NCBI RefSeq assembly: GCF_900109175.1
Contig: NZ_FNZE01000007.1
Span: 62,001-126,000 of the forward strand
DNA from: Pseudomonas linyingensis
GTDB taxonomy: Bacteria > Pseudomonadota > Gammaproteobacteria > Pseudomonadales > Pseudomonadaceae
Reading direction: 5' to 3'
DNA: 64,000 bases
The notes under the pieces are model-generated. The model saw nothing but the letters and a program-made list of their open reading frames with translations. It was not told the origin of the DNA and searched no databases. Made by a program: the position numbers and the translations under genes. Each line of letters starts with the position of its first letter. Position 1 is the stretch's first letter. Positions 55,153 through 64,000 of the stretch are shown here, piece by piece.

Positions 55153-55833
55153 ATGATGCTGCACATCCCCGGGTTGCTTACCCCGGAACAGGTTCTCGAA
55201 TGCCGGCGCCTGCTGCAGCAGGCGCCCTGGGTGGATGGCAAGAGCACCGCCGGCTTCCAGTCGGCGATGGCCAAGGACAACCTGCAGCTGCCGGAAGACA
55301 GCGCCGAGGCGCAACAGCTCGGCGCGCTGATCCTCCAGGCACTGGAGCGCAATCCGCTGTTCATCGCCGCGGCGCTGCCGGACAAGGTGTATCCGCCACT
55401 GTTCAACTGCTACCAGGGTGGCCAGTCGTTCGGCCTGCACGTCGACAACGCGGTGCGCCTGGATCGCGGCCGTGGCGAGCGGGTGCGCACCGACCTGTCG
55501 GCCACCCTGTTCTTCACCGGCCCCGACGAGTACGACGGTGGCGAGCTGGTGGTGGAGGACACCTACGGCGCCCACAGCGTCAAGCTGCCGGCCGGCGACC
55601 TGATCCTCTATCCCTCCACCAGCCTGCACCGGGTCACTCCGGTCAGCCGCGGGGCACGGGTCTGTTCGTTCTTCTGGATCCAGAGCATGGTGCGCGACGA
55701 CGGCCAGCGCAGTCTGCTATTCGATCTGGACACCGGCATCCAGCGCCTCAACCAGGAGCTCGGCGCCGACCATGCCGCCAGCGTGCAGCTCACCGGCGTG
55801 TACCACAACCTGCTGCGTCGCTGGGCGCTGTAG
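55153..55833 (+). CDS. piuC: PKHD-type Fe(II)/2-oxoglutarate dioxygenase
   Basis: A 226-aa oxygenase. The iron triad is visible: His and Asp in FGLHVDNAV and the distal His in TSLHRVTPV, with the 2OG-binding Arg in SRGARV. PiuC-type proteins lie next to the TonB receptor piuA and share its iron regulation; the substrate is not known. The start at 55153 or 55156 (adjacent ATGs) follows GGAGAG. Confidence 0.94.
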   Translation: MMLHIPGLLTPEQVLECRRLLQQAPWVDGKSTAGFQSAMAKDNLQLPEDSAEAQQLGALILQALERNPLFIAAALPDKVYPPLFNCYQGGQSFGLHVDNAVRLDRGRGERVRTDLSATLFFTGPDEYDGGELVVEDTYGAHSVKLPAGDLILYPSTSLHRVTPVSRGARVCSFFWIQSMVRDDGQRSLLFDLDTGIQRLNQELGADHAASVQLTGVYHNLLRRWAL

Positions 55834-55886
55834 CCGACCTGCCCGCGTCCAAGGCGCGGGTAAAGGTTGGGTAAAACCAATTTGTT

Positions 55887-55910
55887 GCAAGTAATTCTCG
55901 AATAAAATCG
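55887..55910 (+). promoter_or_regulatory. Fur-box-like site upstream of piuB
   Basis: GCAAGTAATTCTCGAATAAAATCG shares the word TAATTCTCGAATA with the site at 51510. It lies about 100 bp before the piuB start. Confidence 0.55.
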
Positions 55911-56005
55911 TTTCGCACCGCCAACGGTGGTGGTGCGATGCGGTGCTTCGCCGTGTCCGAATCCGATTTCGCCGCAGTCGCGGCATAGCGATCAGGTGAT
56001 CCCAG

Positions 56006-58384
56006 GTGGTCAAGAAAATCCTCTTCCAGCTGCACTGGCTGCTGGGCATCAGCGCCGGGCTGGTGTTGGCGTTGATGGGCGTGACCGGCGCCAGCCTGTC
56101 CTACCAGGACGAGCTGCTGCGCCTGCTCAATCCCGGGGTGATGAACGTCGAGCCGGCGCTGGGCGCGCGGCCGCTGAGCCCGGACGAACTGGTGGCTCGT
56201 GTCGGCGAGCAGCTACCGCAGCGCGCGGTGCTCGGCCTGACCTTCTCGGCCGACGCGCTGGACGCGGTCAAGGTCAACGTCAGCGGCGGCGGCCCGCGCG
56301 GCGAGAATCTCTACGCCGACCCCTACAGTGGCGAGCTGCTGGGTGCCGCGCGCGGCGCCGGCTTCTTCCAGTTCATGATGCAGCTGCACCGCTGGCTGGC
56401 CATCGGCGATGCCGGCAAGCCGATCACCGGCGCGGCGACCCTCGCTCTGGTGTTCCTCTGCCTGTCCGGGCTGTACCTGCGCTGGCCGCGCCAGGCCGGC
56501 AACTGGCGCGCCTGGCTGACCCTCGACTGGCGGCGCAGTGGTCGCGGCTTCCTCTGGGACCTGCACGCGGTGGCCGGTACCTGGGTGCTGCTGGCCTACC
56601 TGTTGGCGTCGCTGACCGGGCTCTACTGGTCCTACGAGTGGTACCGCAACGGCGTGCACGCGCTGGCCGGTGAGCCGGCGCCGCAGCACGGCGGTCCGGG
56701 CAAGCGCCGCGGTCAGTCGCCGCAGGGCCAGGCGCAGGCCGAGGCGCCGCGTCCGCCGGTGAGCATCGACCCTCTGTGGATGGCGTTCCGCCACGCAGTG
56801 CAGGACGACTACCGCCTGGCCAACCTGCGCCTGCCCGAGCGCGCCGGCCAGCCGCTGCAGGTGATGTACCTGCCGCAGGCCGCCGCGCACAATCGCGCCT
56901 TCAACCGCCTGAACCTGGACGCCGCCAGCGGCAAGCTGCTGCAGCACGAGCGCTACAGCGACAAGAGCGGCGTCCAGCAGCTGCTGGCCAGCGTCTACCC
57001 GCTGCACACCGGCGACTACTTCGGCCAGCCCGGGCGCATCCTCATGCTGCTGGCCAGCCTGGCCATGCCGCTGTTCTTCATTACCGGCTGGCAGCTCTAC
57101 CTCGGCCGCCGTCGTCAGCGTCGCGCGGCCCGCGCCGGGCGCCAGGCCCTCGATGCGGCGAGCGGCAACGGCCAGCCCTGGTTGATCGGCTTTGCCAGCC
57201 AGAACGGCTTCGCCGAACAGCTGGCCTGGCAGACCGCCGGCCAGCTGCAGGCGGCCGGTGCCACCGTGCAGGTCCGTTCGCTGGCCCAGCTCGACGCGCA
57301 GGCCCTGCGTGGCGCCGAGCGCGCGTTGTTCGTGGTCAGCACCTTCGGCGACGGCGAGGCGCCGGACAGCGCGCGCGGCTTCGTGCGCCGGGTGTTGGGT
57401 GGCGAGTTCGATCTGGGCCATCTCGAGTACGCCCTGCTCGGCCTGGGCGATCGTCAGTACCAGCGCTTCTGCGGTTTTGGCCGCCAGCTGCACGACTGGC
57501 TGCAGGGTCAGGGCGCGCGCAGCCTGTTCGCCCCGGTAGAGGTGGACAGCGGCGACCACTCGGCGCTGCAGCGCTGGCGCACCCTGCTCGGCGAGCTGAC
57601 CGGCAGCACGCCGCCAGAGGCCCCGGCCGAGCCCGGCTTTGCCGAGTGGACGCTGTGCGAGCGCCAGTGGCTCAACCCCGGCAGCAACGCTGCGCCGGTC
57701 TGGCGCCTGGCATTCCAGGTACCGGCCGGGCAGCTCTGGGAGGCTGGCGATCTGGTCGAGATCCTCCCGCCGCAGGCCGGGGCGCGGCCGCGCAGCTACT
57801 CGATCGCCTCGCTGGCCGAGGACGGCGCGTTGGAGATTCTGGTGCGCCTGCACCTGCACGCCGACGGCACGCCGGGGCTGTGTTCCGGCTGGCTGTGCGT
57901 GCAGTTGAGTGAAGGTGCCACGGCACCGCTGCGCCTGCGCCGCAACGCCGGTTTCCAGCTGCCGGAGGACGACCGGCCGCTGCTGCTGATCGGCAACGGT
58001 ACTGGCCTGGCCAGCCTGCGCAGCTTGCTGCGCGAGCGGGCCCGCCGCGGCCAGGCGCGCAACTGGCTGATCTTCGGCGAGCGCACCGCGGAGCACGATT
58101 TCCTCTGCGGCGACGAGCTGCTGGCCTGGCAGACCGGTGGGCACCTGCAGCGCCTCGATCTGGCGTTCTCCCGCGACCAGGCGAACAAGGTCTACGTGCA
58201 GGACTGCCTGCGCGCGGCGGCCGACGAGCTGCGTGCCTGGCTGGCGGACGGCGCGGTCATCTACGTCTGCGGCAGCCTGCAGGGCATGGGCGAGGGTGTC
58301 GATGCCGTGCTGCGCGAGCTGCTCGGCGCGGCGGCGTTGGCCGAGCTGCAGGACAGTGGGCGCTACCGGCGCGATCTGTACTGA
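56006..58384 (+). CDS. piuB: PepSY-flavodoxin-FNR fusion, iron-regulated membrane reductase
   Basis: A 792-aa inner-membrane protein. An N-terminal PepSY-associated TM region (about 1-370) has four helices and HWLLGISAGLVLALMGVTG at the start. A flavodoxin-like domain (about 395-530; IGFASQNGFAEQLAW, STFGDGEAPDSARGF) and a C-terminal FAD/NADPH reductase domain (RPRSYSIASL; LLIGNGTGLASLRSLL; YVCGSLQGMGEGVD) follow. It likely moves electrons to the periplasm to reduce imported ferric siderophore. The start codon is GTG with a weak site, so the exact N-terminus is uncertain. Confidence 0.9.
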   Translation: MVKKILFQLHWLLGISAGLVLALMGVTGASLSYQDELLRLLNPGVMNVEPALGARPLSPDELVARVGEQLPQRAVLGLTFSADALDAVKVNVSGGGPRGENLYADPYSGELLGAARGAGFFQFMMQLHRWLAIGDAGKPITGAATLALVFLCLSGLYLRWPRQAGNWRAWLTLDWRRSGRGFLWDLHAVAGTWVLLAYLLASLTGLYWSYEWYRNGVHALAGEPAPQHGGPGKRRGQSPQGQAQAEAPRPPVSIDPLWMAFRHAVQDDYRLANLRLPERAGQPLQVMYLPQAAAHNRAFNRLNLDAASGKLLQHERYSDKSGVQQLLASVYPLHTGDYFGQPGRILMLLASLAMPLFFITGWQLYLGRRRQRRAARAGRQALDAASGNGQPWLIGFASQNGFAEQLAWQTAGQLQAAGATVQVRSLAQLDAQALRGAERALFVVSTFGDGEAPDSARGFVRRVLGGEFDLGHLEYALLGLGDRQYQRFCGFGRQLHDWLQGQGARSLFAPVEVDSGDHSALQRWRTLLGELTGSTPPEAPAEPGFAEWTLCERQWLNPGSNAAPVWRLAFQVPAGQLWEAGDLVEILPPQAGARPRSYSIASLAEDGALEILVRLHLHADGTPGLCSGWLCVQLSEGATAPLRLRRNAGFQLPEDDRPLLLIGNGTGLASLRSLLRERARRGQARNWLIFGERTAEHDFLCGDELLAWQTGGHLQRLDLAFSRDQANKVYVQDCLRAAADELRAWLADGAVIYVCGSLQGMGEGVDAVLRELLGAAALAELQDSGRYRRDLY

Positions 58385-58391
58385 GGGAGTA

Positions 58392-58415
58392 CCGGGTGGG
58401 CCGTTGCCCACCCGG
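58392..58415. terminator. Hairpin between convergent piuB and xseA
   Basis: A 9-bp stem CCGGGTGGG/CCCACCCGG with a 6-nt loop, directly after the piuB stop; no T run, so termination may be weak. Confidence 0.45.
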
Positions 58416-58450
58416 CGAAACAAGGGAAACGACGCCGTCCGGCGTTTGCG

Positions 58451-59830
58451 TTACAGCGGCAGCTGCAGGGTGGCTGGCGTCGCCGAGGTCTCCTCGACGC
58501 GCAGCGCCAGCTCGCCTTCATGCAGCTTCGCGGTCAGACGCTGGCCGGAGGCGGTATCGGTGGCGCGGCGTACGGCGCGGCCGCGGTCGTCGAGGAGGAT
58601 GCTGTAGCCGCGGCCGAGGGTGGCCAGCGGGCTGACCACCTGCAGGGTTTGCACCGTTGCTTCGAGTTTCTGCCGGCGCTCGCGCAGGCCGGCGTGCATG
58701 GCGCGCGGCAGGCGCTGGGCGAGGTGATCGAGACGCTGGCGCAGCAGTTCAAGCAGGCGCTCGGGATGCTGGCCGGCCAGACGGGTTTCCAGACGCCCCA
58801 GCTGGTCACGACTGCTGCGCAGGCGCTGGCTCATGGCGCGCTGCAGGCGCAGCTCCAGATCGTCGAGGCGCTGGGCCTGCTGGCGCAGGCGCTCGCCGGG
58901 GTGGCGCAGGCGCCGGCGCAGGCCGTCGACCTGCATCTGCCGGGCGGCGAGCAGGTGCTGCATGCGCAGGGTCAGGCGGCGCTGCAGGCCGTCGAGGCGG
59001 CGCTGCAGGTCGCTGGAGTCGGGTGCCAGCAGCTCGGCGGCGGCCGAGGGCGTCGGTGCGCGTACGTCGGCGACGAAGTCGGCGATCGACACGTCGGTCT
59101 CGTGGCCGACCGCGCTGACGATCGGTGTCTGGCAGGCGGCCACGGCGCGCGCCACCGCCTCCTCGTTGAAGCACCACAGGTCCTCCAGCGAGCCGCCGCC
59201 GCGGGCGAGGATCAGCGCGTCGAAGCCCTGGCGGTCGGCCAGCGCGAGGGCGCGGACGATCTGCGTGGTCGCTTCACGACCCTGCACGGCGGTGGGCACC
59301 AGAGTCAGCTCCACCTGCGGCGCGCGGCGGCGGAACACGCTGATGATGTCGCGGATCACCGCGCCCGAGGGCGAGCTGACGATGCCAATGCGCTGCGGAT
59401 GAGCCGGCAGCGCGCGCTTGCGTTCGGCCGCGAACAGGCCCTCGGCGGCGAGCTTGTCCTTGAGTGCCTCGAAGGCCAGGCGCAGCGCGCCGTCGCCGGC
59501 CGGCTCCACCGTGTCGAGGATCATCTGGTAGTCGCCGCGGCCCTCGAACAGCGAGACCTTGCCGCGCACCTTCACTGCCAGGCCGTCGCGCAGCGCCTGG
59601 CGCACCCGCGCCGCGCTGGAGCGGAACAGCGCGCAGCGCACCTGAGCGCCGGCGTCCTTTAGGGTGAAGTAGACGTGCCCGGAGGAGGGCCGCGCCAGGT
59701 TGGAAATCTCGCCCTCGACCCACACCTGCGGGAACACGTCCTCGAGCAGGTGGCGGGCGCGCTGGTTGAGCTGGCTGACGGTCAGTACCTCGCGATCGAG
59801 GCCGAGCCGCTGGAACTGGTCTGTGATCAT
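58451..59830 (-). CDS. xseA: Exodeoxyribonuclease VII large subunit
   Basis: A 459-aa subunit of the single-strand exonuclease VII. An OB-fold N-terminus (VWVEGEISNLARPSSGHVYFTLKD), the catalytic core (GIVSSPSGAVIRDII, ILARGGGSLEDLW, SAVGHETDVSIADFVAD), a long Arg/Gln-rich coiled coil, and a C-terminal LGRGYSILLDDRG. The start MITDQFQRLG (59830) is chosen; an ATG at 59839 would add three residues. Confidence 0.97.
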   Translation of the reverse strand: MITDQFQRLGLDREVLTVSQLNQRARHLLEDVFPQVWVEGEISNLARPSSGHVYFTLKDAGAQVRCALFRSSAARVRQALRDGLAVKVRGKVSLFEGRGDYQMILDTVEPAGDGALRLAFEALKDKLAAEGLFAAERKRALPAHPQRIGIVSSPSGAVIRDIISVFRRRAPQVELTLVPTAVQGREATTQIVRALALADRQGFDALILARGGGSLEDLWCFNEEAVARAVAACQTPIVSAVGHETDVSIADFVADVRAPTPSAAAELLAPDSSDLQRRLDGLQRRLTLRMQHLLAARQMQVDGLRRRLRHPGERLRQQAQRLDDLELRLQRAMSQRLRSSRDQLGRLETRLAGQHPERLLELLRQRLDHLAQRLPRAMHAGLRERRQKLEATVQTLQVVSPLATLGRGYSILLDDRGRAVRRATDTASGQRLTAKLHEGELALRVEETSATPATLQLPL

Positions 59831-59873
59831 GGCCGGCATGATAAGCCGGGAGAGCGGCGGGAGCGACAGGCGT

Positions 59874-60764
59874 TCACTCGTCGGCGAGCAATCGGTCGAG
59901 CAGCCAGGCGGCGACTGGCCCGAGTTCGCGCTGGCGCGACCAGACCGCATCCACCGGCACGCGCCTGGGCCAGCCGTCCAGCGCCAGCTCCTGCAGGCGG
60001 CCGTTGCCGTAGCCGCTGACCAGTTGGCGTGGCAGCGCCGCCCAGCCGAAGCCGAGCCCGGCCATTTCCAGCAGCAGCAGGTAGTCCGGCGCCGACCAGC
60101 AGCGCCCGCCGCTACGCACGTCGCTGCCGGGCAGCTCGTCGGCAGGCGTGTCGCTGACGGCCACGCTGCTCAGGCGCAACGCGCGCCAGTGCGCCAGATC
60201 CGCGGCGGTCACCCGCGGCAGCTCGGCCAGCGGGTGACCGCGGGCGACGAACAGGCCGAACTCGGCGCTGGTCGCCACGCCGGCGTGGGCGATGTCCGGC
60301 GGGTAGCTGGGCTGGGCGGCGAGCAGGCCGAGCTGGGCGCGTCCCTGGCTGACCAGGTCGAGCACGTCGGCGTGCTCGGCGATCAGGCATTCGAACTCCA
60401 GGTCGGGGAAGCGCTGGTCGAGCTCCAGCAGGCGCGCCTCGTACTGGCGGTTCTGGTAGGCGTCGGACAGGGCCAGCGTCAGCCGCGCTTCCTGACCCTG
60501 CGCCAGCCGGGCCGCATGGCGCGCCAGGCGATCGCCGGCGGCCAGCACGGCCTCGGCGTGGGCCAGCAGGCTAGCGCCGGCTGCGGTCAGCGCGAGCCGC
60601 CGCGGGCCGCGCTGGAACAGCTCGACGCCAACGTCGATCTCCAGGCGCGCCACCGCTTCGCTGATGGTCGACTGGCTCTTGCCCAGGCGCCGCGCGGCGG
60701 CGCTCAGCGAGCCGCAGGCGGCCGCCTGGGTGAAGGCCTGGAGCGCTTCGGCAGAAAGATTCAT
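59874..60764 (-). CDS. LysR-family transcriptional regulator
   Basis: A 296-aa regulator. The N-terminal winged helix reads LQAFTQAAACGSLSAAARRL, then KSQSTISEAVARLE, and a periplasmic-binding-like effector domain follows. It is divergent from the PACE transporter with 88 bp between, the arrangement of AceR and AceI in Acinetobacter, so it probably controls that exporter. The effector is unknown. Confidence 0.93.
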   Translation of the reverse strand: MNLSAEALQAFTQAAACGSLSAAARRLGKSQSTISEAVARLEIDVGVELFQRGPRRLALTAAGASLLAHAEAVLAAGDRLARHAARLAQGQEARLTLALSDAYQNRQYEARLLELDQRFPDLEFECLIAEHADVLDLVSQGRAQLGLLAAQPSYPPDIAHAGVATSAEFGLFVARGHPLAELPRVTAADLAHWRALRLSSVAVSDTPADELPGSDVRSGGRCWSAPDYLLLLEMAGLGFGWAALPRQLVSGYGNGRLQELALDGWPRRVPVDAVWSRQRELGPVAAWLLDRLLADE

Positions 60765-60852
60765 ATCGGTTTCACCGATGGCAGCTGGTTTTTTAGTGGC
60801 AGGATTTCCGATGAGGATAGCGCCCAACGCTTGCGATCACGAGGTCCGCCCC

Positions 60853-61320
60853 ATGAGTCTGTCCGCCAACCCGCTACAACGCTCCCTGGGCGAGCGCATC
60901 GGCCATGCGCTCGCCTTCGAACTCATCGCCCTGGTGATCTGCGCGCCGGCCATGGCCTGGCTGCTGGACCAGCCGCTGCTGCACCTGGGGGCGCTGACCC
61001 TGATGTTCTCGACCATCGCCATGCTGTGGAACATGCTGTTCAACGACCTGTTCGACCGCGCCCAGCGCCGCCTGGGCTTCCAGCGCAACCTGAAGGCGCG
61101 GCTGTGTCATGCGGCGTTGTTCGAGGCGGGGCTGATCGTCGTGCTGGTGCCGCTGGCGGCCTGGTGGCTGTCGATCGGTCTGCTCGAGGCGCTGCTGCTC
61201 GACATCGGCCTGATCCTGTTCTTCCTGCCCTACACCGTGGGCTTCAACTGGAGCTGGGATGTACTGCGCGCGCGCTGGCTGCGCCGGGAGCGTTGCGCTG
61301 CGGCGTCGCAGGCGCTTTGA
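60853..61320 (+). CDS. PACE-family efflux transporter
   Basis: A 155-aa inner-membrane protein with four helices in two repeats. Each repeat has the bacterial transmembrane pair pattern: RIGHALAFELIALVICAPAMAW with TLMFSTIAMLWNMLFNDLFD, then LCHAALFEAGLIVVLVPLAAWW with YTVGFNWSWDVLR. The conserved Glu in FELIAL (helix 1) is present. PACE proteins export chlorhexidine, acriflavine or short diamines. Probable control by the divergent LysR gene. Confidence 0.92.
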   Translation: MSLSANPLQRSLGERIGHALAFELIALVICAPAMAWLLDQPLLHLGALTLMFSTIAMLWNMLFNDLFDRAQRRLGFQRNLKARLCHAALFEAGLIVVLVPLAAWWLSIGLLEALLLDIGLILFFLPYTVGFNWSWDVLRARWLRRERCAAASQAL

Positions 61321-61398
61321 GCGATCCCGGTGCCGGGCTTGATTTGCCCGGCCGAGGGCCTAAGCTGCCGGCATTTCCCGTCACCGGCCCGAATCGAC

Positions 61399-61947
61399 AT
61401 GACCGCGCAATGCATCCTCGTCCCGCAAATTTCCAGCGTCCCCGCCCATGAGGCGAAGGCGCGCCAGCTGTTGAACTGGCTGGTCAAGCGCGAGATCGTC
61501 GAGGCGCTGCCGAGCACCTGCGGGCAGGGCGGCAACGGCATGGCCTATGCGATTGCCCGGGGGGCGCAACGGGTGGTGGAGCATCCCGAGCTGCTGCCGT
61601 TCGGCCAGCCGCTCAACGGCCTGGAGATCGTCACCCAGCGCTGCATCTATACGCCGACCCGCGACTTTCGCGAGGAGGCCGGCTGCCCGCAGTGCCGCCA
61701 GGAGATCGGCGAGCCGCTGTTCGCCAGCCTGGACGAGTGGTGGCCGGGACAGACCGACAACTTCACCTGCCCGGAATGCGGCTTCGAGGACGACATCAAC
61801 GGTTTCCTGTTCCTGCAGCCGTGCGGCTTTTCCAATCTGGGCTTCATCTTCAACGGCTGGACGGAGGCGGTGTTCCGCCAGGATTTCCTCGCTGTCTTCG
61901 CCGAGCGACTGGGCTTTCCGGTGCGTCAGGTGCGCGTCGACCCCTGA
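61399..61947 (+). CDS. Conserved zinc-ribbon protein, function unknown
   Basis: A 182-aa protein conserved in Pseudomonas, sometimes mislabelled as a sugar ABC transporter ATPase. It has no P-loop. Two CxxC pairs (CPQCRQEIG and CPECGFEDD, about 35 residues apart) can bind one zinc. [20 protein letters not shown] near the end is a hallmark. The ATG at 61399 is chosen because [18 protein letters not shown] follows directly. Confidence 0.8.
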   Translation: MTAQCILVPQISSVPAHEAKARQLLNWLVKREIVEALPSTCGQGGNGMAYAIARGAQRVVEHPELLPFGQPLNGLEIVTQRCIYTPTRDFREEAGCPQCRQEIGEPLFASLDEWWPGQTDNFTCPECGFEDDINGFLFLQPCGFSNLGFIFNGWTEAVFRQDFLAVFAERLGFPVRQVRVDP

Positions 61948-62066
61948 GGGCGGGGCACCGCGTGGCGTGCCGTTGCATGTCGAACTGTAGTAGGCCGCTG
62001 TTACCCGTCCGCCGTTCCATGGTCGATACTGCACGGACCTTCACCACCCGCAACAGGGAGAGAACG

Positions 62067-62648
62067 ATGGCTGCGAAGAAGATCCTCATGCTGGTCGGCG
62101 ACTACGTCGAGGACTACGAAGTGATGGTGCCGTTCCAAGCGCTGAGCATGGTCGGCCATGTGGTGCACGCGGTGTGTCCGGGCAAGAGCGCCGGGCAGAG
62201 CGTGCGCACGGCGATCCACGACTTCGAGGGCGACCAGACCTACAGCGAGAAACCGGGGCACAACTTCGCCCTCAACTTCGACTTCGCCGCCGTGCGCGCC
62301 GAGGACTACGACGCGCTGGTGGTGCCGGGCGGCCGCGCGCCGGAGTACCTGCGCCTGAACCCGGAGGTGATCGCCCTGGTGCAGGCCATCGCCCAGGCCG
62401 GCAAGCCGATCGCCGCCATCTGCCACGGCGCCCAGCTGCTCGCCGCCGCCGGCGTGCTCGAGGAGCGCGAGTGCAGCGCCTATCCGGCCTGCGCGCCGGA
62501 GGTCGGCCTGGCTGGTGGACGCTACGTGGAGATCCCGGTCGACCAGGCCCATGTCGACGGCAACCTGGTCACCGCCCCGGCCTGGCCGGCGCATCCGGCC
62601 TGGCTGGCGGCCTTTCTCAAGGTGCTCGGCACGCGCATCGAGCTGTAG
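62067..62648 (+). CDS. DJ-1/PfpI family protein
   Basis: A 193-aa class I glutamine amidotransferase-like protein. [20 protein letters not shown] at the start, [15 protein letters not shown], and the nucleophile elbow [14 protein letters not shown] with the reactive Cys. Members are proteases, deglycases or chaperones. ATG at 62067 follows GGGAGAG. Confidence 0.93.
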   Translation: MAAKKILMLVGDYVEDYEVMVPFQALSMVGHVVHAVCPGKSAGQSVRTAIHDFEGDQTYSEKPGHNFALNFDFAAVRAEDYDALVVPGGRAPEYLRLNPEVIALVQAIAQAGKPIAAICHGAQLLAAAGVLEERECSAYPACAPEVGLAGGRYVEIPVDQAHVDGNLVTAPAWPAHPAWLAAFLKVLGTRIEL

Positions 62649-62721
62649 TTCGCGCCGCGGGACGGTAGAAAATCGCTGCGCGAGTTTTCTACCCTATGAA
62701 GGCTGTGCCGCCAGCAGGTAG

Positions 62722-62749
62722 GGTGGACAACGGCGCAGCCTTGTCCACC
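62722..62749. repeat. Dispersed-type inverted repeat
   Basis: GGTGGACAA-CGGCGCAGCC-TTGTCCACC, 9-bp perfect stem, preceded by GTAG. The form (GTAGGGTGGAC...GTCCACC) is known as a scattered repeat in several Pseudomonas genomes; only one copy is in this window. Confidence 0.6.
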
Positions 62750-62793
62750 ACGGCGGCGCTGCCGGTGCCATGTCGATGGAAAGGAAAACAGTC

Positions 62794-63102
62794 ATGTGCG
62801 AGCTGTACGTCAAGGCCGACCCGATCCTCTACGAATCGCGCTCGCGCTCCCTGCGCATCCGTGGCGTGGTCACCACCCTGCGTCTGGAGAACCAGTTCTG
62901 GGACATCCTGCGCGAGATCGCCGAGGTCGACGGCATGACCACCAACCAGCTGATCGCCAAGCTCTACGAGGAGGTCATGGACTACCGCGGCGAGGTGGTC
63001 AACTTCGCCTCCTTCCTGCGTGTCAGCTGCACCCGCTACCTGGCCCAGCGCCGCGACCGGGTCGCCGAGCTGAGCGTGGTCGGCGGCCGGGCGGTCTCTT
63101 AA
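62794..63102 (+). CDS. Ribbon-helix-helix domain protein
   Basis: A 102-aa protein starting MCELYVKADPILYESRSRSL. The RHH_4-type core is SLRIRGVVTTLRLENQFWDIL, then EVDGMTTNQLIAKLYEEV. ATG at 62794 is preceded by GGAAAGGAAAAC; an ATG at 62770 would add eight residues. Likely a DNA-binding regulator; the target is unknown. Confidence 0.88.
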   Translation: MCELYVKADPILYESRSRSLRIRGVVTTLRLENQFWDILREIAEVDGMTTNQLIAKLYEEVMDYRGEVVNFASFLRVSCTRYLAQRRDRVAELSVVGGRAVS

Positions 63103-63120
63103 GAGGCGCCCGGCACTTTC

Positions 63121-64000
63121 TCACAGCCCCCAGTCCTCCGCCTGACGATCCAGCAGCCGGCGCTGCAGGGCGCGCACCTCGGCGTTGGGCTGCTGCTGCT
63201 CGATGAAGCCGAGCAGCGGGTCCTCCACCGCGGTATTCACCCCGGCCAGCGCCTCGATCACCGCCTGGCCGCAGAACGGCACGTAGGCCTCGGAATAGCC
63301 GCCCTCGTGGACCAGCACGAGGCGGCCTTCGGCGAATTCCTCGGCGACCTGGCGCAGGCGCGCGGTCAGCGCCCGGAAGGTGCCGCTGTGCGCCAGCATG
63401 CGCGCCAGAGGGTCGACCGCGTTGGCGTCGTAGCCGCAGGCGACCACGATCAGCTGCGGGCGAAAGCGCGCCAGCGCCGGCACCACCAGGCGTTCGAAGG
63501 CGTACAGGTAGGCGTCGTGGCCGCCGCCCGGCAGCAGCGGGATGTTCAGGTTGCAGCCTTCGCCGGCACCCTCACCGCGGTCCGCGGCGCCGCCGTAGCC
63601 GGCCGGGAAGCAGCCTTCCTGGTGCAGGGAGACGGTCAGCACGTCCGGGCGCTGGTAGTAGATCGCCTGGGTGCCGTTGCCGTGGTGCACGTCCCAGTCG
63701 ATCACCGCCACCCGCTCGATGCCGTGGCGCGCCTTGGCCGCCTCGATGGCCAGCGGGATGTTGGCGAGGAAGCAGAAGCCCATCGCCTGGTCGGCCAGAC
63801 AGTGGTGGCCCGGCGGGCGCGACAGCGCGTAGGCGTTGTCCGCCTCGCCGTGCAGCACGGTATCCACCGCGGCGATGGCCAGGCCGGCGGCCTGCTTGGC
63901 GATCTCGTAGCTGCCCGGGCCGATCGGTGCGTGATCGCCGAGCAGGCCGCCGCCGGTGTCGCTGAGCGCCTTGAAGCGCTCCAGGTAGTGCGCCGGGTGC
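63121..64000 (-). CDS. Histone deacetylase superfamily protein (5' end outside window)
   Basis: At least 293 residues of a zinc-dependent deacetylase (class II/acetylpolyamine amidohydrolase type). Active-site motifs: SRPPGHHCLADQAMGFC, the zinc ligands in DWDVHHGNGTQA and CGYDANAVDPLA, and EGGYSEAYVPF near the end. Upstream of 63867 the same frame continues to the window edge (HPAHYLERFKALSDTGG), so the start is missing. The substrate may be an acetylated amine or protein. Confidence 0.94.
   Translation of the reverse strand, partial: HPAHYLERFKALSDTGGGLLGDHAPIGPGSYEIAKQAAGLAIAAVDTVLHGEADNAYALSRPPGHHCLADQAMGFCFLANIPLAIEAAKARHGIERVAVIDWDVHHGNGTQAIYYQRPDVLTVSLHQEGCFPAGYGGAADRGEGAGEGCNLNIPLLPGGGHDAYLYAFERLVVPALARFRPQLIVVACGYDANAVDPLARMLAHSGTFRALTARLRQVAEEFAEGRLVLVHEGGYSEAYVPFCGQAVIEALAGVNTAVEDPLLGFIEQQQPNAEVRALQRRLLDRQAEDWGL

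Noticed and set aside
56213-58423. Long antisense frame over piuB; similar frames over murJ, piuA, prfC, DUF1631 and the MFS gene
   Set aside because: All are third-position GC shadows with low-complexity composition and no ribosome-binding site; the opposite strands carry recognisable proteins.

Overview
The window is a GC-rich Pseudomonas-type chromosome. The order rpsT, murJ, ribF, ileS, lspA, fkpB, ispH followed by a minor-pilin cluster and thiO, and then nadC, a DUF1631 gene, ampD, ampE, prfC, speC and piuA/piuC/piuB, follows the arrangement I know from P. aeruginosa and relatives. The tmRNA proteolysis tag (ANDDNYALAA) is also the Pseudomonas form. Nothing here fixes the species. No IS element, CRISPR array or rRNA operon was seen.

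Layout. 1-2.3 kb: ahpF (3' end cut by the window) and ahpC, peroxide defence. 2.47-2.83 kb: ssrA (tmRNA). 2.81-13.01 kb: an element of about 10.2 kb in the 3' end of ssrA, bounded by a 19-bp direct repeat. It carries a tyrosine integrase, a DUF262 + HEPN-nuclease operon, a serine recombinase, a block of small genes with an HUH-type Rep candidate, an EVE-like/DUF3883 nuclease paired with a MazG-like pyrophosphohydrolase, and an integrase remnant. Further ssrA-3'-like scraps and a decayed second copy of the element's left end show that the site was used repeatedly. 13.2-16.3 kb: hemerythrin, an LEA-like lipoprotein, a small conserved gene and a Bcr/CflA exporter. 16.4-24.2 kb: housekeeping block rpsT/murJ/ribF/ileS/lspA/fkpB/ispH. 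24.2-33.6 kb: a RelBE-type pair, then fimT and the operon pilE-fimU-pilV-pilW-pilX-pilY1 (type IV pilus priming and tip), then thiO.

33.58 kb: tRNA-Thr(CGT). 33.61-42.30 kb: a second element of 8.7 kb between 46-bp copies of the tRNA 3' half. It has a P4-like integrase, an unknown gene, an AlpA-like regulator, a translationally coupled chain leading to a zinc-finger primase-helicase, and two related membrane/zinc-ribbon genes, one with a superinfection-immunity domain. It has no capsid, tail or lysis genes and looks like a phage satellite. Short iterons and integrase arm-like repeats are visible. 42.3-51.4 kb: nadC, DUF1631, ampD-ampE (cell-wall recycling and beta-lactamase signalling), TatD, prfC, speC (putrescine synthesis). 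51.5-58.4 kb: an iron-linked block with an alpha-hydroxy-acid oxidase, the siderophore receptor piuA, the Fe(II)/2OG oxygenase piuC and the reductase piuB, with three related Fur-box-like sites. 58.4-64 kb: xseA, a LysR regulator divergent from a PACE exporter, a zinc-ribbon protein, a DJ-1/PfpI protein, a ribbon-helix-helix protein and a histone-deacetylase-like enzyme cut by the window end.

The most interesting content lies in the two elements. One is an ssrA hot spot carrying two candidate anti-phage modules (DUF262-HEPN, and MazG + EVE-DUF3883). The other is a compact tRNA-Thr satellite with its own replication and superinfection-immunity genes. All functions are read from sequence motifs by eye; no database search was run.
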